Positions 1 through 8,753 of a stretch of 64,000 nt of DNA are shown here, piece by piece (position 1 is the first letter of the stretch; the number at the start of each line of letters is the position of its first letter). The notes beneath the pieces are model-generated. The model ran no database searches, was not told the origin of the DNA, and worked only from the letters and a program-made list of their open reading frames with translations. The stretch comes from Nonomuraea muscovyensis (GTDB lineage: Bacteria > Actinomycetota > Actinomycetes > Streptosporangiales > Streptosporangiaceae). The translations under genes and the position numbers were made by a program. The stretch covers positions 372,001-436,000 of the forward strand of contig NZ_JACHJB010000003.1 in the NCBI RefSeq assembly GCF_014207745.1, written 5' to 3'.

Positions 1-2
1 TC

Positions 3-71
3 CGGCCGGCCGACTCCGTGACGACCGGCACCGGCGTCATCATCGCCGCGTACGGGCCCGCGACGGGCTGA
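3..71 (+). CDS. C-terminal end of an unidentified protein (truncated by window edge)
   Basis: An open frame runs in from the window edge and stops at TGA 69-71. The 22 visible residues end in GVIIAAYGPATG, which has no shadow-frame bias (not Arg/Pro-rich) and so could be a real C-terminus. Nothing allows a family assignment. The stretch 72-430 that follows shows no supported gene. Confidence 0.3.
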   Translation, partial: RPADSVTTGTGVIIAAYGPATG

Positions 72-430
72 GCCGCGCGGCGGAGACCTCAGGGGCGGGC
101 CGGCAAAGGGGCATGAAAAAGGGCCCCGGGCAAGCTTCCGCCTGTCGGACAGGCGGGCTGGATGGACCATGGTCGGGATGGGTTCCCGCCCTCCAGCTGC
201 CGGGGGCCCCGGTGGTTGCCTCGTATTCGCCGAACGGCGCGAGACGGGGCGTCCGCGTCGTCAGCGGACAACCACCTCGCTAGCCCAACTATGAATCACC
301 ATTGTTTGGACCACCTCCTTTCCGCGTGTTTGCACGATATGCACCGGATCCAACCCGGGGCAAGCCGTTTAAATCAGGCACCGGTCCGGGTGGGCCTGAA
401 CTCCCTTGTCGGGCCGGTGGTAGCGCCGTG

Positions 431-705
431 GTAGCAGCCCGCCAATGATCAGCGTCGGTCTTGGTGCGGCGGTGTAGCAGCTTGCCGGCGACTCGCTGGA
501 GTTGCCAGCCGATCGTCATCTCGGCCTGGTCGAGGTCGACGTCGTCCCAGCGCAGGCCGAGCGCTTCGCCGAGTCGGAGGCCGAGGACGAGGACCAGGAC
601 GTAGGCCGGGTACATCAGGTCTTCGCGGTTGCGCGCCGACTCCAGGAACGTCCGTGCCTCGTCGACGGACCACGGCTTGACGTTCAAAGAGTGGAACCGT
701 GCCAA
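431..705 (-). pseudogene. Tyrosine recombinase (phage-type integrase) remnant
   Basis: The frame reads VKPWSVDEARTFLESAR, then VLVLGLRLGEALGLRWDDVD and LLHRRTKTDAD. These match the start of the catalytic domain of actinophage/AICE integrases, including the box I arginine in GLRLGEAL. After TKTDAD the frame goes into Arg/Pro/Gly-rich nonsense. The HxxR, H and catalytic Tyr boxes are not recovered, and no N-terminal DNA-binding part lies upstream. I read it as the decayed remains of an integrated element distinct from the intact one at 33.7-45.3 kb. Confidence 0.65.
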
Positions 706-800
706 GCACGTTGAGCAGGCCGGAGGGGAAGAGTCCCTTGCCGAGACCCGGCGCGTGGTTGACGATTTCCTCGACGCCTGGCAGCTTGCCCAGCGCCGCT

Positions 801-1043
801 CTGACGCAAAACGAGGTTGCCGTCCTGATGGGTGTGACCAAGGCGCGTGTCTCGCAGATCGAGCGTGGCGAAGTCTCGTCAGTGGATGTGGTGGCCCGTT
901 ATGTGGAGGCCATCGGCGGATGGCTTGAGCTCACCGCCAGCTTCCCCGGCGGCACCTACCGGCTACGCGCCGGCAAGATGAGGAAGCCGCGTAAACGACA
1001 CTTCAAGTTCAGGGGCTCGCGTATCGAGTCGTACCGCGGGTGA
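801..1043 (+). pseudogene. XRE/HigA-like helix-turn-helix fragment
   Basis: The segment beginning LTQNEVAVLMGVTKARVSQ and continuing IERGEV...YVEAIGGWLELTA is a typical Cro/C1 HTH of the HigA/XRE antitoxin type, about 80 residues with its stop. The residues in frame before it are Ser/Pro-rich and not family-like, and the frame opens inside the integrase remnant. The 5' end of the gene therefore appears lost by fusion with the neighbouring remnant. No toxin partner is visible. An alternative is a short intact antitoxin using a non-ATG start. Confidence 0.5.
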
Positions 1044-1159
1044 CCCCGGGGTTCTTCATGTAGCCGGCCAGCCGTCTTGTAGGGGAAGATCGAGCCCGTA
1101 GCCGGCGCGGGTACGGCGGCGGCCGGGCGCAGTCTGCTGACCCTTGGAAGAAGGGTGGA

Positions 1160-2002
1160 GTGATGTCGCATACCTGGCGCGGCTGGTGTCTCCTTCGGCC
1201 CGGTCTCATGCTGTACGGCGGCGCGGTCGGCGGCAACGACCTGCATGTGCATCACGCGGTCCAGCTCATCGTCGCCTCCGAGCCATTCACCATGGCCGAT
1301 GCTCACGGCGAGCGGCTGACCACGAGCATCGCCGTCATCCCGCCCGACACTGGCCACACGGTGCTGACCGGCGCTCGCGACGCCCTGCTCGCCCACCTGG
1401 ATCCGCGCAGTTTGCCGGGCCGGTCCCTGATCGCGCGCTCCGGCACCGGGCTGGGGGCTTCGTCCTGGTCGCCGTCCGCCGCGCGGACCGGTCACGGCCC
1501 TCTGCCGATCGCCCCCGTGAGCTCGCAGCCGGCGAGCCGCGTGGGAACGCGGCCGCTCATGTTCACCGAGCCGCCGGTCGGTCACGCGCGCTCGGCCGAG
1601 GCTGCGAGCGCGCTGCGTGCCGTCGAGGCGTGGAGCGGCCTCGTCGGCCCCGGCGGCTCCGGCGGCGTCCCGCCGCACCCGGCGGTGGAGGCGGCGATCT
1701 CCGTCATTCCCGAGCTCCTGGCAGGAGGACGAGTAAGGCTGCGGGCGGTTGCGGACGCGGTCCACCTGTCGCCGAGCCGGCTCGCGCACCTGTTCAGCGC
1801 GCACGTGGGGATCCCGCTACGGCCGTACGTGGGGTGGCTGCGCCTGCGGCGGGCCATCGACCGGGTGGCCGCCGGGGATACGTTGACGGCGGCCGCGCAC
1901 ACGGCGGGGTTCACCGACGGCCCGCACTTCACCCGGGCCTTCCGGCGCACCTTCGGCAACGCGCCCTCCGAGCTCGCCGCCGCGATCGACTGGTTACCCT
2001 GA
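1160..2002 (+). CDS. AraC-family transcriptional regulator
   Basis: A 280-residue protein. An N-terminal cupin-like sensing part (HVHHAVQLIVASEPF near residues 29-43) precedes a C-terminal AraC/XylS double HTH. The HTH shows RLRAVADAVHLSPSRLAHLFS and the signature second helix AAAHTAGFTDGPHFTRAFRR (about residues 190-275). GTG 1160 and ATG 1163 are adjacent possible starts behind AAGAAGGGTGGAG. The convergent ligase at 2016 ends 13 bases after it, so it is probably monocistronic. The effector and target are unknown. Confidence 0.85.
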   Translation: MMSHTWRGWCLLRPGLMLYGGAVGGNDLHVHHAVQLIVASEPFTMADAHGERLTTSIAVIPPDTGHTVLTGARDALLAHLDPRSLPGRSLIARSGTGLGASSWSPSAARTGHGPLPIAPVSSQPASRVGTRPLMFTEPPVGHARSAEAASALRAVEAWSGLVGPGGSGGVPPHPAVEAAISVIPELLAGGRVRLRAVADAVHLSPSRLAHLFSAHVGIPLRPYVGWLRLRRAIDRVAAGDTLTAAAHTAGFTDGPHFTRAFRRTFGNAPSELAAAIDWLP

Positions 2003-2015
2003 TTCCGGCGCGTGC

Positions 2016-3551
2016 CTAGCGCAGCTCACGCTTGAGGATTTTGCCGGTCGCGGTCATCGGCAGGCTCTCACGGAACTCGATGGTCCGCGGGTACTTGTAG
2101 GCCGCCATGTTCTCCCGGCACCAGGCGACGAGCTCGCTCTCACTCGCCATCGCGCCGGTCGACGGGACGACGTACGCCTTGACCTCCTCCCCGTACGAGC
2201 CGTGCGGCACGCCGACCACCGCCGCCAGCGAGACCGCCGGATGCGTCATCAGCACCTCCTCCACCTCGCGTGGGTAGACGTTGAACCCACCCCGGATGAT
2301 CATGTCCTTGGTGCGGTCGACGATGGCGTAGTAGCCCTCCTGGTCGCGGGTGGCGATGTCGCCGGTGCGGAACCACCCGTCTCGCAGGACCTCTGCGGTC
2401 TCCTCGGGCCGCCCGTGGTAGCCCTTCATGACGTTGTGACCGCGGATGGCGATCTCGCCAGGCCCCTCGCCCTGGATGGTGTTCCAGTCGCTGTCCACCA
2501 GCCGCATCTCCACCCCCCAGAGCGGGAAGCCGATGGTGCCGGGCTTGGTGGGTCGGCTGAGCTGGTTGAAGCAGGCCGCGGGCGACGTCTCCGACAGGCC
2601 GTAACCCTCCAGGATCGCGATGCCGAACGTGGCCTCGAAATCCTTGAGCACCCCGACCGGGCAGGCGGCCGCCCCCGACACCGCCACCTGTAGCGTCGGG
2701 GGCACCTCGGCCTCGTCCGCGTGAATCTTCGACAGCATCGCCCAGTACATGGTGGGCACCCCGGCGAACATGGTCACCTTCTCCCTGCGCATGAGCTCCA
2801 GCGCCTGGCCGGGCTCGAAGCGCGGCAGGAGCACCAGGGTGGCGCGGCGGCGCAGGCTCACGTTCATGACCGAGGTCTGGCCGAAGGAGTGGAAGAGAGG
2901 CAGTACGGCGAGCGAGACGTCACCCTCGGGATCGGCGGGGAACATCTGGTCGCTGACCATGGCGTTGATCAGCAGGTTCGCGTGAGTGAGCTCGGCGCCC
3001 TTGGGCCGGCCGGTGGTGCCGGAGGTGTAGAGGATGGCCGCGATGTCCTCCGGCCCGGTTCGTACCGTCTCGAATTCCCCGGGCATCCCGTCCAGCGCTG
3101 CCCAGAACGACTCGCCGTACTCCGACTCGGTGGCCAGCGGCGTGGCGGGCAGGACGAAGAAGTGCTCACAGCCCTGCGTGCCGTCGAAACCCTCCCGCCC
3201 ACGCGCCCCCATGGGCAGCTCATCGGTGCCCTCGAAGCAGAAGAGTGCCTTGGCGTCGCTGTCGGTCAGGTGATAGATGATCTCGCGCGGCTGCAGCAGC
3301 ACGCTGAGCGGGACCACGGTTGCCCCGGCCTTGAGAATGCCGAAGTAGACGAACGGGAAGTAGGGCAGGTTCGGGCAGAGCAGCGCCACCTTGTCGCCCC
3401 TGCCGAGCCCCCGCGCTACCAGCAGGTTGGCCACTTGGTTGGCGACGGAGTCCACCACGGCGTACGACAGGCGCAGGTCACCGAGGACCAGGGCGGTCCG
3501 GTCCGGCGCGTTGCGGGCGCTGTCTTCCAGAACGATCGACAGATTGAGCAT
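2016..3551 (-). CDS. Long-chain fatty-acid--CoA ligase (AMP-forming)
   Basis: 511 residues, full length for the ANL superfamily. It would activate a carboxylic acid with ATP to an acyl-adenylate and transfer it to CoA. The P-loop YTSGTTGRPKG is at 175-185 and the A5 motif GYGLSET at 316-322. The hinge region holds GWFRTGDIA (392-400), then DRTKDMIIRGGFNVYP. The catalytic C-terminal lysine lies in TATGKILKREL (K504). HSFGQTSVMN near 221 is typical of acyl-CoA ligases rather than luciferases. The substrate chain length cannot be read from the sequence. It stands alone on the minus strand. Confidence 0.9.
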   Translation of the reverse strand: MLNLSIVLEDSARNAPDRTALVLGDLRLSYAVVDSVANQVANLLVARGLGRGDKVALLCPNLPYFPFVYFGILKAGATVVPLSVLLQPREIIYHLTDSDAKALFCFEGTDELPMGARGREGFDGTQGCEHFFVLPATPLATESEYGESFWAALDGMPGEFETVRTGPEDIAAILYTSGTTGRPKGAELTHANLLINAMVSDQMFPADPEGDVSLAVLPLFHSFGQTSVMNVSLRRRATLVLLPRFEPGQALELMRREKVTMFAGVPTMYWAMLSKIHADEAEVPPTLQVAVSGAAACPVGVLKDFEATFGIAILEGYGLSETSPAACFNQLSRPTKPGTIGFPLWGVEMRLVDSDWNTIQGEGPGEIAIRGHNVMKGYHGRPEETAEVLRDGWFRTGDIATRDQEGYYAIVDRTKDMIIRGGFNVYPREVEEVLMTHPAVSLAAVVGVPHGSYGEEVKAYVVPSTGAMASESELVAWCRENMAAYKYPRTIEFRESLPMTATGKILKRELR

Positions 3552-4064
3552 CGTGCTCCTCTCGTCGGAACGCGTCGTCCGTCCCCAGGATGCTCCGGCG
3601 GATCACGGCAGCACTTGTACGAACGTGCCGACTCCTCTCCACCCGCTCGCGCTGCCCGGTGTTCCCGGCCACGAGCGCCCGCGCCAGAGCGATCAACTCC
3701 TCGCGGGACATCTCCTTCAGACAGACCGGACACCCGGAGAACAAAGCCCGCCTACGCGTCCTGCCCGGCGACACACCCACGCAGAACTCGCTCCCACAGA
3801 CACTTACCGCTAAACCTGCAAAAACAGGATCACGCAAAGATCGACTCATACACCACGTCCGTGGACGTGACCGTGTGCGGATCAGCTCGTGTAGCGATTG
3901 AGCAGAACGTTTGCCGAGACCGGTTTCGCCTCGGTGGTTGCGCAGCGTGTCGCGATTCCCGGATAGTCGAGGTGATGTAGATCCCTGTCTGTTGGCGTTC
4001 CTGTTCTGTCTCGACGCGACTTTCTGCGGCCGTGCTGTCGGTGGAGTGAGCCAGAATTGCAGTC
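3552..4064. other. Intergenic region with weak IS66-like remnant
   Basis: No intact gene. On the minus strand, 3634-3711 encodes MSREELIALARALVAGNTG followed by QRERVER. This resembles the N-terminal coiled coil that opens IS66-family transposases (M-x-REEL-x-AL-x-R-x-L-x-AEN-x-x-LR). It is preceded by CPVC and decays immediately. The rest shows no recognisable coding. The segment also has to hold the promoter for the epimerase gene at 4065. Confidence 0.35.
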
Positions 4065-4862
4065 ATGGGAACAAGTTTTGGGACTGTGGTGGTCACTGGT
4101 GCGGCCGGGCGAATTGGGTCGGTGGTGCGGGTTGGTCTGCGCGGTGAAGCGGAACGCCTGGTGCTCGTCGATCGGGTTGGCCTCGCCGCGCAGTCGCCAG
4201 CCGAGGAGGTGCGGCAGCTTGATCTGCGCGACGCTGAGGCGGTGACAGCGGCCTTGGAAGGTGCGGATGCGGTGGTGCATCTGGGCGGGGTCCCGGATGA
4301 GGCGCCGCTGCCGGAACTGCTGGAAGGCAATGTTGGGGGAACTCATAACGTGCTGGAGGGTGCACGTCGGCAAGGGGTGGGACGGGTCGTGCTCGCGAGC
4401 AGTAACCGGCTCACCGGCTTCTATCCGGTCTCGACGACCATCACGGTCGAGATGCCGCCGCGTCCGGACGGTCTCTATGGGGTGAGCAAGGTAGCGGTTG
4501 AGGCTCTGGGGCGTCTGTATGCGGACAAGTTCGGTCTGTCCGTGGTGTGCCTGCGCATTGGGAGCTTTGAAGACGCGCCGACCGAGCGACGTCATCTTGC
4601 CACCTGGCTGAGCCCGCGCGACTGCCTTGGCTTCGTCCGCGCCGCTCTCACCGCCCCAGACATCAACTTCGCGGCCGTCTATGCCGTTTCCGCCAATACG
4701 CGCCGGTTCTGGGACGTGGGGGCCGGGTCGGCTCTGGGATACACGCCCGTGGACGACGCGGAAGCCTTCACACCGCGTATTTCGCCGGAAGGGGACACAG
4801 TGGAGCACGATCTGCAGGGCGGCGCATACGCCAACACGGAATACACGCTCCGACACCTCTGA
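4065..4862 (+). CDS. NAD-dependent epimerase/dehydratase, uronate-dehydrogenase-like
   Basis: 265 residues, extended SDR (GDP-mannose/UDP-galactose epimerase fold). The nucleotide-binding motif is VVVTGAAGRIG (residues 8-18), with the active-site Ser in LASSNRLTGFYP and YGVSKVAVEALG giving the Tyr-x3-Lys pair. WLSPRDCLGFVRAAL is characteristic of uronate dehydrogenases (oxidation of galacturonate or glucuronate to the aldarolactone) and of closely related sugar dehydrogenases. The substrate is therefore a suggestion. The ATG follows a short 5' region. Both sides are mobile-element debris, so it may itself have been moved in. Confidence 0.8.
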   Translation: MGTSFGTVVVTGAAGRIGSVVRVGLRGEAERLVLVDRVGLAAQSPAEEVRQLDLRDAEAVTAALEGADAVVHLGGVPDEAPLPELLEGNVGGTHNVLEGARRQGVGRVVLASSNRLTGFYPVSTTITVEMPPRPDGLYGVSKVAVEALGRLYADKFGLSVVCLRIGSFEDAPTERRHLATWLSPRDCLGFVRAALTAPDINFAAVYAVSANTRRFWDVGAGSALGYTPVDDAEAFTPRISPEGDTVEHDLQGGAYANTEYTLRHL

Positions 4863-4939
4863 GAGGGCGATTCGTGAGTGGATGCCCCTTTGATCGCTTG
4901 TACTGCATGAGCAGGGCTGGTCACGGGCTTGTCGCCGGG

Positions 4940-5345
4940 TCACGGACGCGGTTGAGCGAACAATCCCGGCTCGGTCTCCACCAGAATGCCCAGGCTGACC
5001 AGGCGTTTGAGCTTGGCTCGGGTGTTCTCGATGTTCTTGCGCTCCAGGGGAAGGTCCAGGGCCAGGCAGAGGTTGCGCTCGTGTGGGCTGGCCTGCGCCG
5101 CTCATGAGGGTGAGGATCTGCTGGTAGGCGGGGTGATCGGGGACCACGGGCGCTGGTGGCGGCGGGGGTGCCGGATCGGGCTCGCCGGCCAGGACGAGCA
5201 GGGTCTTGCGGGTGATCCGGAGGTGATCGAGGTCCTGGTCGAGTTCCCGCAGGCGGCCGGTCAGTTCCTCGATCTGGTCTCGTGTCTGTTCGATCTGGCT
5301 GGTCAGGGTATTCTCGCGGGCGTCGATCCGGTCCAGCCGCCACAT
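4940..5345 (-). pseudogene. Frameshifted coiled-coil/winged-helix protein
   Basis: ATG 5345 opens MWRLDRIDARENTLTSQIEQ, followed by a long amphipathic coil (TRDQIEELTGRLRELDQD) and YQQILTLMSGAG. The frame is then lost near 5090. One frame over it resumes as LALDLPLERKNIENTRAKL, then KRLVSLGILVETEPGLFAQP, to TGA 4940-4942. The two halves fit a small actinobacterial family often seen beside transposases, with an N-terminal coiled coil and a C-terminal winged-helix-like part. A single indel separates them. The function of the family is unknown to me. Confidence 0.6.
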
Positions 5346-5362
5346 GCCGGGATCCGAGGCGT

Positions 5363-5720
5363 TCACGCTGAGCGCCAGGTGGGGGTGGAGGTGCCGGTCA
5401 GCCGGCGGGTCATCACGTCGGTCATCGCCGAGTACACCCGCGATTCGGAGCTGGCCGGATCGTGTTCGTAGTCGCGCACCAGGCGCCGATGCAGCGACAT
5501 CGTGCCGTAGGTCTGCTCCACCACCCGCCGCTTGGGCTGAGGGACGAACCCGACCTCGGCGGGGTTGCGCTCGACGATCTGCACGTCGATGCCGTGGGTG
5601 GCGCCGTGGGCCGCCACGCTGCTCTTGAAGCCTTGATCGGCCAGGGCGGTCTGGACAGCACATCCACAGCCAGTCCACGCTTGCGGCCCGGTACCTTCTT
5701 GGCCGCGTCCCGGCCGTATC
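5363..5720 (-). pseudogene. IS5-family (DDE) transposase remnant with internal deletion
   Basis: Upstream part (about 5660-5717): DAAKKVPGRKRGLAVDVL, the GRKR-h-hAVD motif of IS5-type transposases. After a junction near 5655 the frame continues VQTALADQGFKSSVAAHGA, then GIDVQIVERNPAEVGFVPQP, EQTYGTMSLHRRLVRDYEH and MTDVMTRRLTG. That is the conserved C-terminus with the catalytic Glu region. The expected stretch of about 30 residues between AVDVL and ADQGFK is missing and the N-terminal half is absent. No inverted repeats could be paired. Confidence 0.7.
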
Positions 5721-5784
5721 CATGACGTTATGCGGTGCCCTTCGATCCGGGCAAGCGAATATCCCGCGGCCGTAGACTCGGGAC

Positions 5785-6198
5785 ATGACCGACACGCAGT
5801 GGCACGAGGAACTCCGTGCCAAGGGCTACCGGGTGACTCCCCAGCGGCAGTTGGTGCTCGAAGCGGTCAAGGAGCTCGAACACGGCACGCCGGAGGAGAT
5901 CTGCGCCAAGGTCCGCGAGACCGCGCGCGGGGTCAACATCTCGACCGTCTACCGCACGCTGGAGCTCCTGGAGGAGCTCGGCATGGTGACGCACACGCAT
6001 CTCAGCCACGGCGCGCCGACCTACCACCTGGCGGCCGAGGCCGACCACGTCCACCTGGTGTGCCGGGGCTGCGGCGAGGTCGGCGAGGTGCGGCCCGAGC
6101 TGGCCGAGGGGCTGGTCAGGGGGCTCGACGACGAGCTGGGCTTCGTCGCCGACGTGCACCACCTGACCGTCTTCGGCCGCTGCCGCTCCTGCCGCTGA
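5785..6198 (+). CDS. nur: Fur-family metalloregulator, Nur (nickel) type
   Basis: 137 residues. The N-terminal winged helix is GYRVTPQRQLVLEAV...GVNISTVYRTLELLEELG (residues 14-66). The C-terminal dimer domain has His ligands in THTHLSHGAPTYH (69-81) and HVH (88-90). Structural zinc cysteines are C93, C96, C133 and C136. The order of motifs and wording closely follow Streptomyces Nur, the nickel-uptake regulator, as I recall it. Iron or zinc Fur proteins have different spacing. Nickel specificity is an inference. It is followed by the YgfZ-like gene in the same orientation. Confidence 0.75.
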   Translation: MTDTQWHEELRAKGYRVTPQRQLVLEAVKELEHGTPEEICAKVRETARGVNISTVYRTLELLEELGMVTHTHLSHGAPTYHLAAEADHVHLVCRGCGEVGEVRPELAEGLVRGLDDELGFVADVHHLTVFGRCRSCR

Positions 6199-6277
6199 CC
6201 GCCTTCCGGCCCCGATGCGGCGGCGAGAGGCGGTGGGCGGGGCGGCGACGTGCGGCCGGGCGGATAACCTGGAGGAC

Positions 6278-7216
6278 ATGCGTAGCCCTCTGCTCGATCT
6301 CCCCGGCGCCGTCCCCGCCGAAGCTCCGGACGCCGACGTAGCCGCGCACTACGGCGACCTGTTCGCCGAGCAGCGCGCGCTGGCCAAGGGGGAGGCGGTC
6401 GTCGACCGCAGCAACCGCGAGGTGGTCCGCATCTCCGGGGCAGACCGGCTGAAATGGCTCAACGACCTGACCTCCCAGAAGCTCGACACCCTCGCGCCCG
6501 GTGAGTGGACCCAGACGCTCGACCTCGACCTGCAGGGCCGCATCCTCCACCATCTGACGCTGGTCGACGACGGGGAGAGCGTGCTGGCCCACGTCGAGCC
6601 GGGCACCGCCGACAGCCTCGTCGCCTATCTCGACCGGATGCGGTTCATGCTGCGCGTCGAGGTCTCGCGCGCCGACGACCTGGCGGTGCTCTCCTCGGCC
6701 GCCGAAGACTTCCTGGTGCCGCGCGCCGAGCTGGCCGAGCACCTGGGCCGGCCGCTGGCGGGGCTGTGGGCGTACGAGGCGCTGCGCATCGAGCAGCACC
6801 GGCCACGGCTCGGCTTCGACACCGACCACAAGACCATCCCCCACGAGGTGGGCCTGATCGGCACCGCCGTGCACCTGACCAAGGGCTGCTACCGCGGCCA
6901 GGAGACGGTGGCCCGGGTGCACAATCTCGGCCACCCGCCGCGCCGGCTGACCTTCCTGCACCTCGACGGCAGCGTCGACACGCTGCCGCCGCACGGGGCG
7001 CCGGTGCTGTTCGAGGGACAGGAGGTGGGCGTCGTCGGCTCGTCCGCCCGCCACCACGAGCTCGGCCCGATCGCGCTCGTCGTGCTCAAGCGCACGGTCC
7101 CGGTCGACGCCCCGCTTCTGGCCGGCGGCGTCGCCGCCGGCCAGGAGGTCATCGTGCCGCCGGACGCGGGCCGCAACGTCCAGATCGACCCGTCGCTGCG
7201 GCGTCGGGTGCGCTAG
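6278..7216 (+). CDS. ygfZ: Folate-binding protein YgfZ/GcvT-like
   Basis: 312 residues from ATG 6278, which is directly preceded by GGAGGAC. An upstream in-frame start at 6215 would add unconserved residues. The family signature KGCYRGQETVARVHNLG includes the conserved cysteine. This protein class uses tetrahydrofolate in maintenance of Fe-S enzymes and tRNA modification, and lacks the full GcvT catalytic machinery. The central part LKWLNDLTSQKLDTLAPGEW is a usual N-terminal GcvT-fold motif. A perfect hairpin at 7219-7244 ends the transcript. Confidence 0.85.
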   Translation: MRSPLLDLPGAVPAEAPDADVAAHYGDLFAEQRALAKGEAVVDRSNREVVRISGADRLKWLNDLTSQKLDTLAPGEWTQTLDLDLQGRILHHLTLVDDGESVLAHVEPGTADSLVAYLDRMRFMLRVEVSRADDLAVLSSAAEDFLVPRAELAEHLGRPLAGLWAYEALRIEQHRPRLGFDTDHKTIPHEVGLIGTAVHLTKGCYRGQETVARVHNLGHPPRRLTFLHLDGSVDTLPPHGAPVLFEGQEVGVVGSSARHHELGPIALVVLKRTVPVDAPLLAGGVAAGQEVIVPPDAGRNVQIDPSLRRRVR

Positions 7217-7218
7217 GG

Positions 7219-7244
7219 CCTCGGCCGTCACGGCACGGCCGAGG
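7219..7244 (+). terminator. Hairpin after ygfZ
   Basis: Inverted repeat CCTCGGCCGT / ACGGCCGAGG with a 6-base loop, starting three bases after the stop codon. There is no clear T-tract, as is common in high-GC actinobacteria. It lies between the plus-strand ygfZ and the convergent dtd gene and could serve both. Confidence 0.6.
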
Positions 7245-7344
7245 AGGGCGCCACCCGCCGCACGGGGCTGAGGATCTCCGGGAAGACGCCCGCCGCATGG
7301 GTCTGATGATCTACGCCCGCCGCCCGGATGGTGGCGGGCCGGGG

Positions 7345-7770
7345 TCAGACGTCCACGACGAGGGTGATCGGCCCGTCGTTGACGAGTGACACCTTCATGT
7401 CCGCCCCGAAGCTGCCCGTCTCCACGTGTGCCCCGAGAGCCCTCAGCTCGGCCACCACCGCGTCCACCAGCGGCTCGGCGACGGGGCCCGGGGCGGCGGC
7501 CTGCCAGGTGGGGCGGCGGCCCTTGCGGGCGTCGCCGTACAGGGTGAACTGGCTGACGACCAGCAGCGGCGCCCCCACGTCGGAGCAGGACTTCTCGCCG
7601 TGCAGGATCCGCAGACCCCACAGTTTGGCGGCGAGCTTGCGCGCCTCGGCGGGCGAGTCGGTGTGGGTGACGCCGACCAGCACCAGGAGGCCGGGCTCGT
7701 CGACGGCCCCGACCGTCCGGCCGTCCACCACCACGGAAGCCGACGTGACCCGCTGTACCACTGCTCGCAT
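7345..7770 (-). CDS. dtd: D-aminoacyl-tRNA deacylase
   Basis: 141 residues from ATG 7770 (MRAVVQRVTSASV). A longer frame to 7812 adds 14 residues outside the family. Dtd removes D-amino acids mischarged on tRNA. Both invariant elements are present: SQFTLYGD (73-80) and NDGPIT (131-136, the NxGPxT cross-subunit motif carrying the cis-Pro). The active form is a cytosolic homodimer. It is divergent from the asparaginase gene, with 60 bases between the two starts. Confidence 0.95.
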   Translation of the reverse strand: MRAVVQRVTSASVVVDGRTVGAVDEPGLLVLVGVTHTDSPAEARKLAAKLWGLRILHGEKSCSDVGAPLLVVSQFTLYGDARKGRRPTWQAAAPGPVAEPLVDAVVAELRALGAHVETGSFGADMKVSLVNDGPITLVVDV

Positions 7771-7830
7771 GGGATCCCATTCTGGCGCAGCCGGCGGCCT
7801 TCGTAGACTCATGCCGGAAAGGGGCGAGAA

Positions 7831-8736
7831 ATGTCACTGGTGGTGGAGGTTGTCCGGTCCGGGTTCGTGGAGTCGCGGCACCAGGTCCGGATGCTGACCG
7901 TCGACGCGGACGGCCGGCCGGTGGAGGCGCACGGGGCGGTGCACGTTCCGGCGTCGCCGCGTTCGTCGATGAAACCCCTGCAGGTGCTGGGCATGCTGCG
8001 CAGCGGGCTGGACCTGGAGGGCGAGTTGCTCGCGCTGGCCTGCGCGTCGCACTCCGGCGAGCCGTTCCACCTGGACGGCGCCCGAAAGATCCTGGCCGGG
8101 GCCGGGCTGGACGAGTCGGCGCTGCTGTGTCCCGAGGACTACCCGGAGGACCGCACGGTCACCCAGCGGGCCCGCGTCCACATGAACTGTTCCGGCAAGC
8201 ACGCCGCCATGCTCGCCACCTGCGCCGCCAACGACTGGCCGATCGCCACCTACCTGGAGCCCGCGCACCCGTTGCAGCGCGCGATCCGCGCCACGGTCGA
8301 GGAGCTGACCGGCGAGCGGGTGGCGGCCACGGGCGTGGACGGCTGCGGCGCGCCGCTGCACTTCGTGTCGATGGCCGGCACGGCCAGGGCCTTCCGGGCG
8401 TTCCCGCTGGGGGAGGCGGGCTCGTCCGAGCGGCGCGTCTACGAGGCGATGACGGCCCACCCGGAGTGGACGTCGGGCACGCACCGCCCGGAGACGGCGC
8501 TGATGAGGGCCGTGCCGGGGCTGATGCTGAAGGCCGGCGCGGAGGGGTTCGAGGCGTTCGCGCTCGGGGACGGTCGCGCGGGCGTCGTCAAGGTCGAGGA
8601 CGGCGCGTCGCGGGCACGCACCCCGGTGACGGTGGCGGCCCTGGGATCGCTCGGCGTCGAGGTGCCGGACCCGCCGGCCACGCCGGTCCTGGGCGGCGGC
8701 GGGGTCGTCGGAGAGATCCGCCTCCAGCGCGCCTGA
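7831..8736 (+). CDS. Asparaginase, Rhizobium etli type II-like
   Basis: 301 residues of the asparaginase II family distinct from E. coli AnsA/AnsB; it hydrolyses L-asparagine to aspartate and ammonia. SSMKP (45-49) supplies the Ser-x-x-Lys pair. HMNCSGKHAAML (118-129) and GVDGCGAPLH supply the conserved cysteines and lysine reported for this class. There is no signal peptide, so it is cytosolic. The start is ATG with GGGGCGAGAA upstream. Confidence 0.85.
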   Translation: MSLVVEVVRSGFVESRHQVRMLTVDADGRPVEAHGAVHVPASPRSSMKPLQVLGMLRSGLDLEGELLALACASHSGEPFHLDGARKILAGAGLDESALLCPEDYPEDRTVTQRARVHMNCSGKHAAMLATCAANDWPIATYLEPAHPLQRAIRATVEELTGERVAATGVDGCGAPLHFVSMAGTARAFRAFPLGEAGSSERRVYEAMTAHPEWTSGTHRPETALMRAVPGLMLKAGAEGFEAFALGDGRAGVVKVEDGASRARTPVTVAALGSLGVEVPDPPATPVLGGGGVVGEIRLQRA

Positions 8737-8753
8737 CGCAACCATCGATCGGG

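Noticed and set aside
2721..3980. A 419-codon frame opposite the acyl-CoA ligase
   Set aside because: Composition is that of a high-GC shadow frame and the ligase on the other strand has all its family motifs.
3882..5822. A 646-codon minus-strand gene
   Set aside because: It joins an IS5 fragment, a coiled-coil fragment and antisense of the epimerase by chance; no single family covers it.
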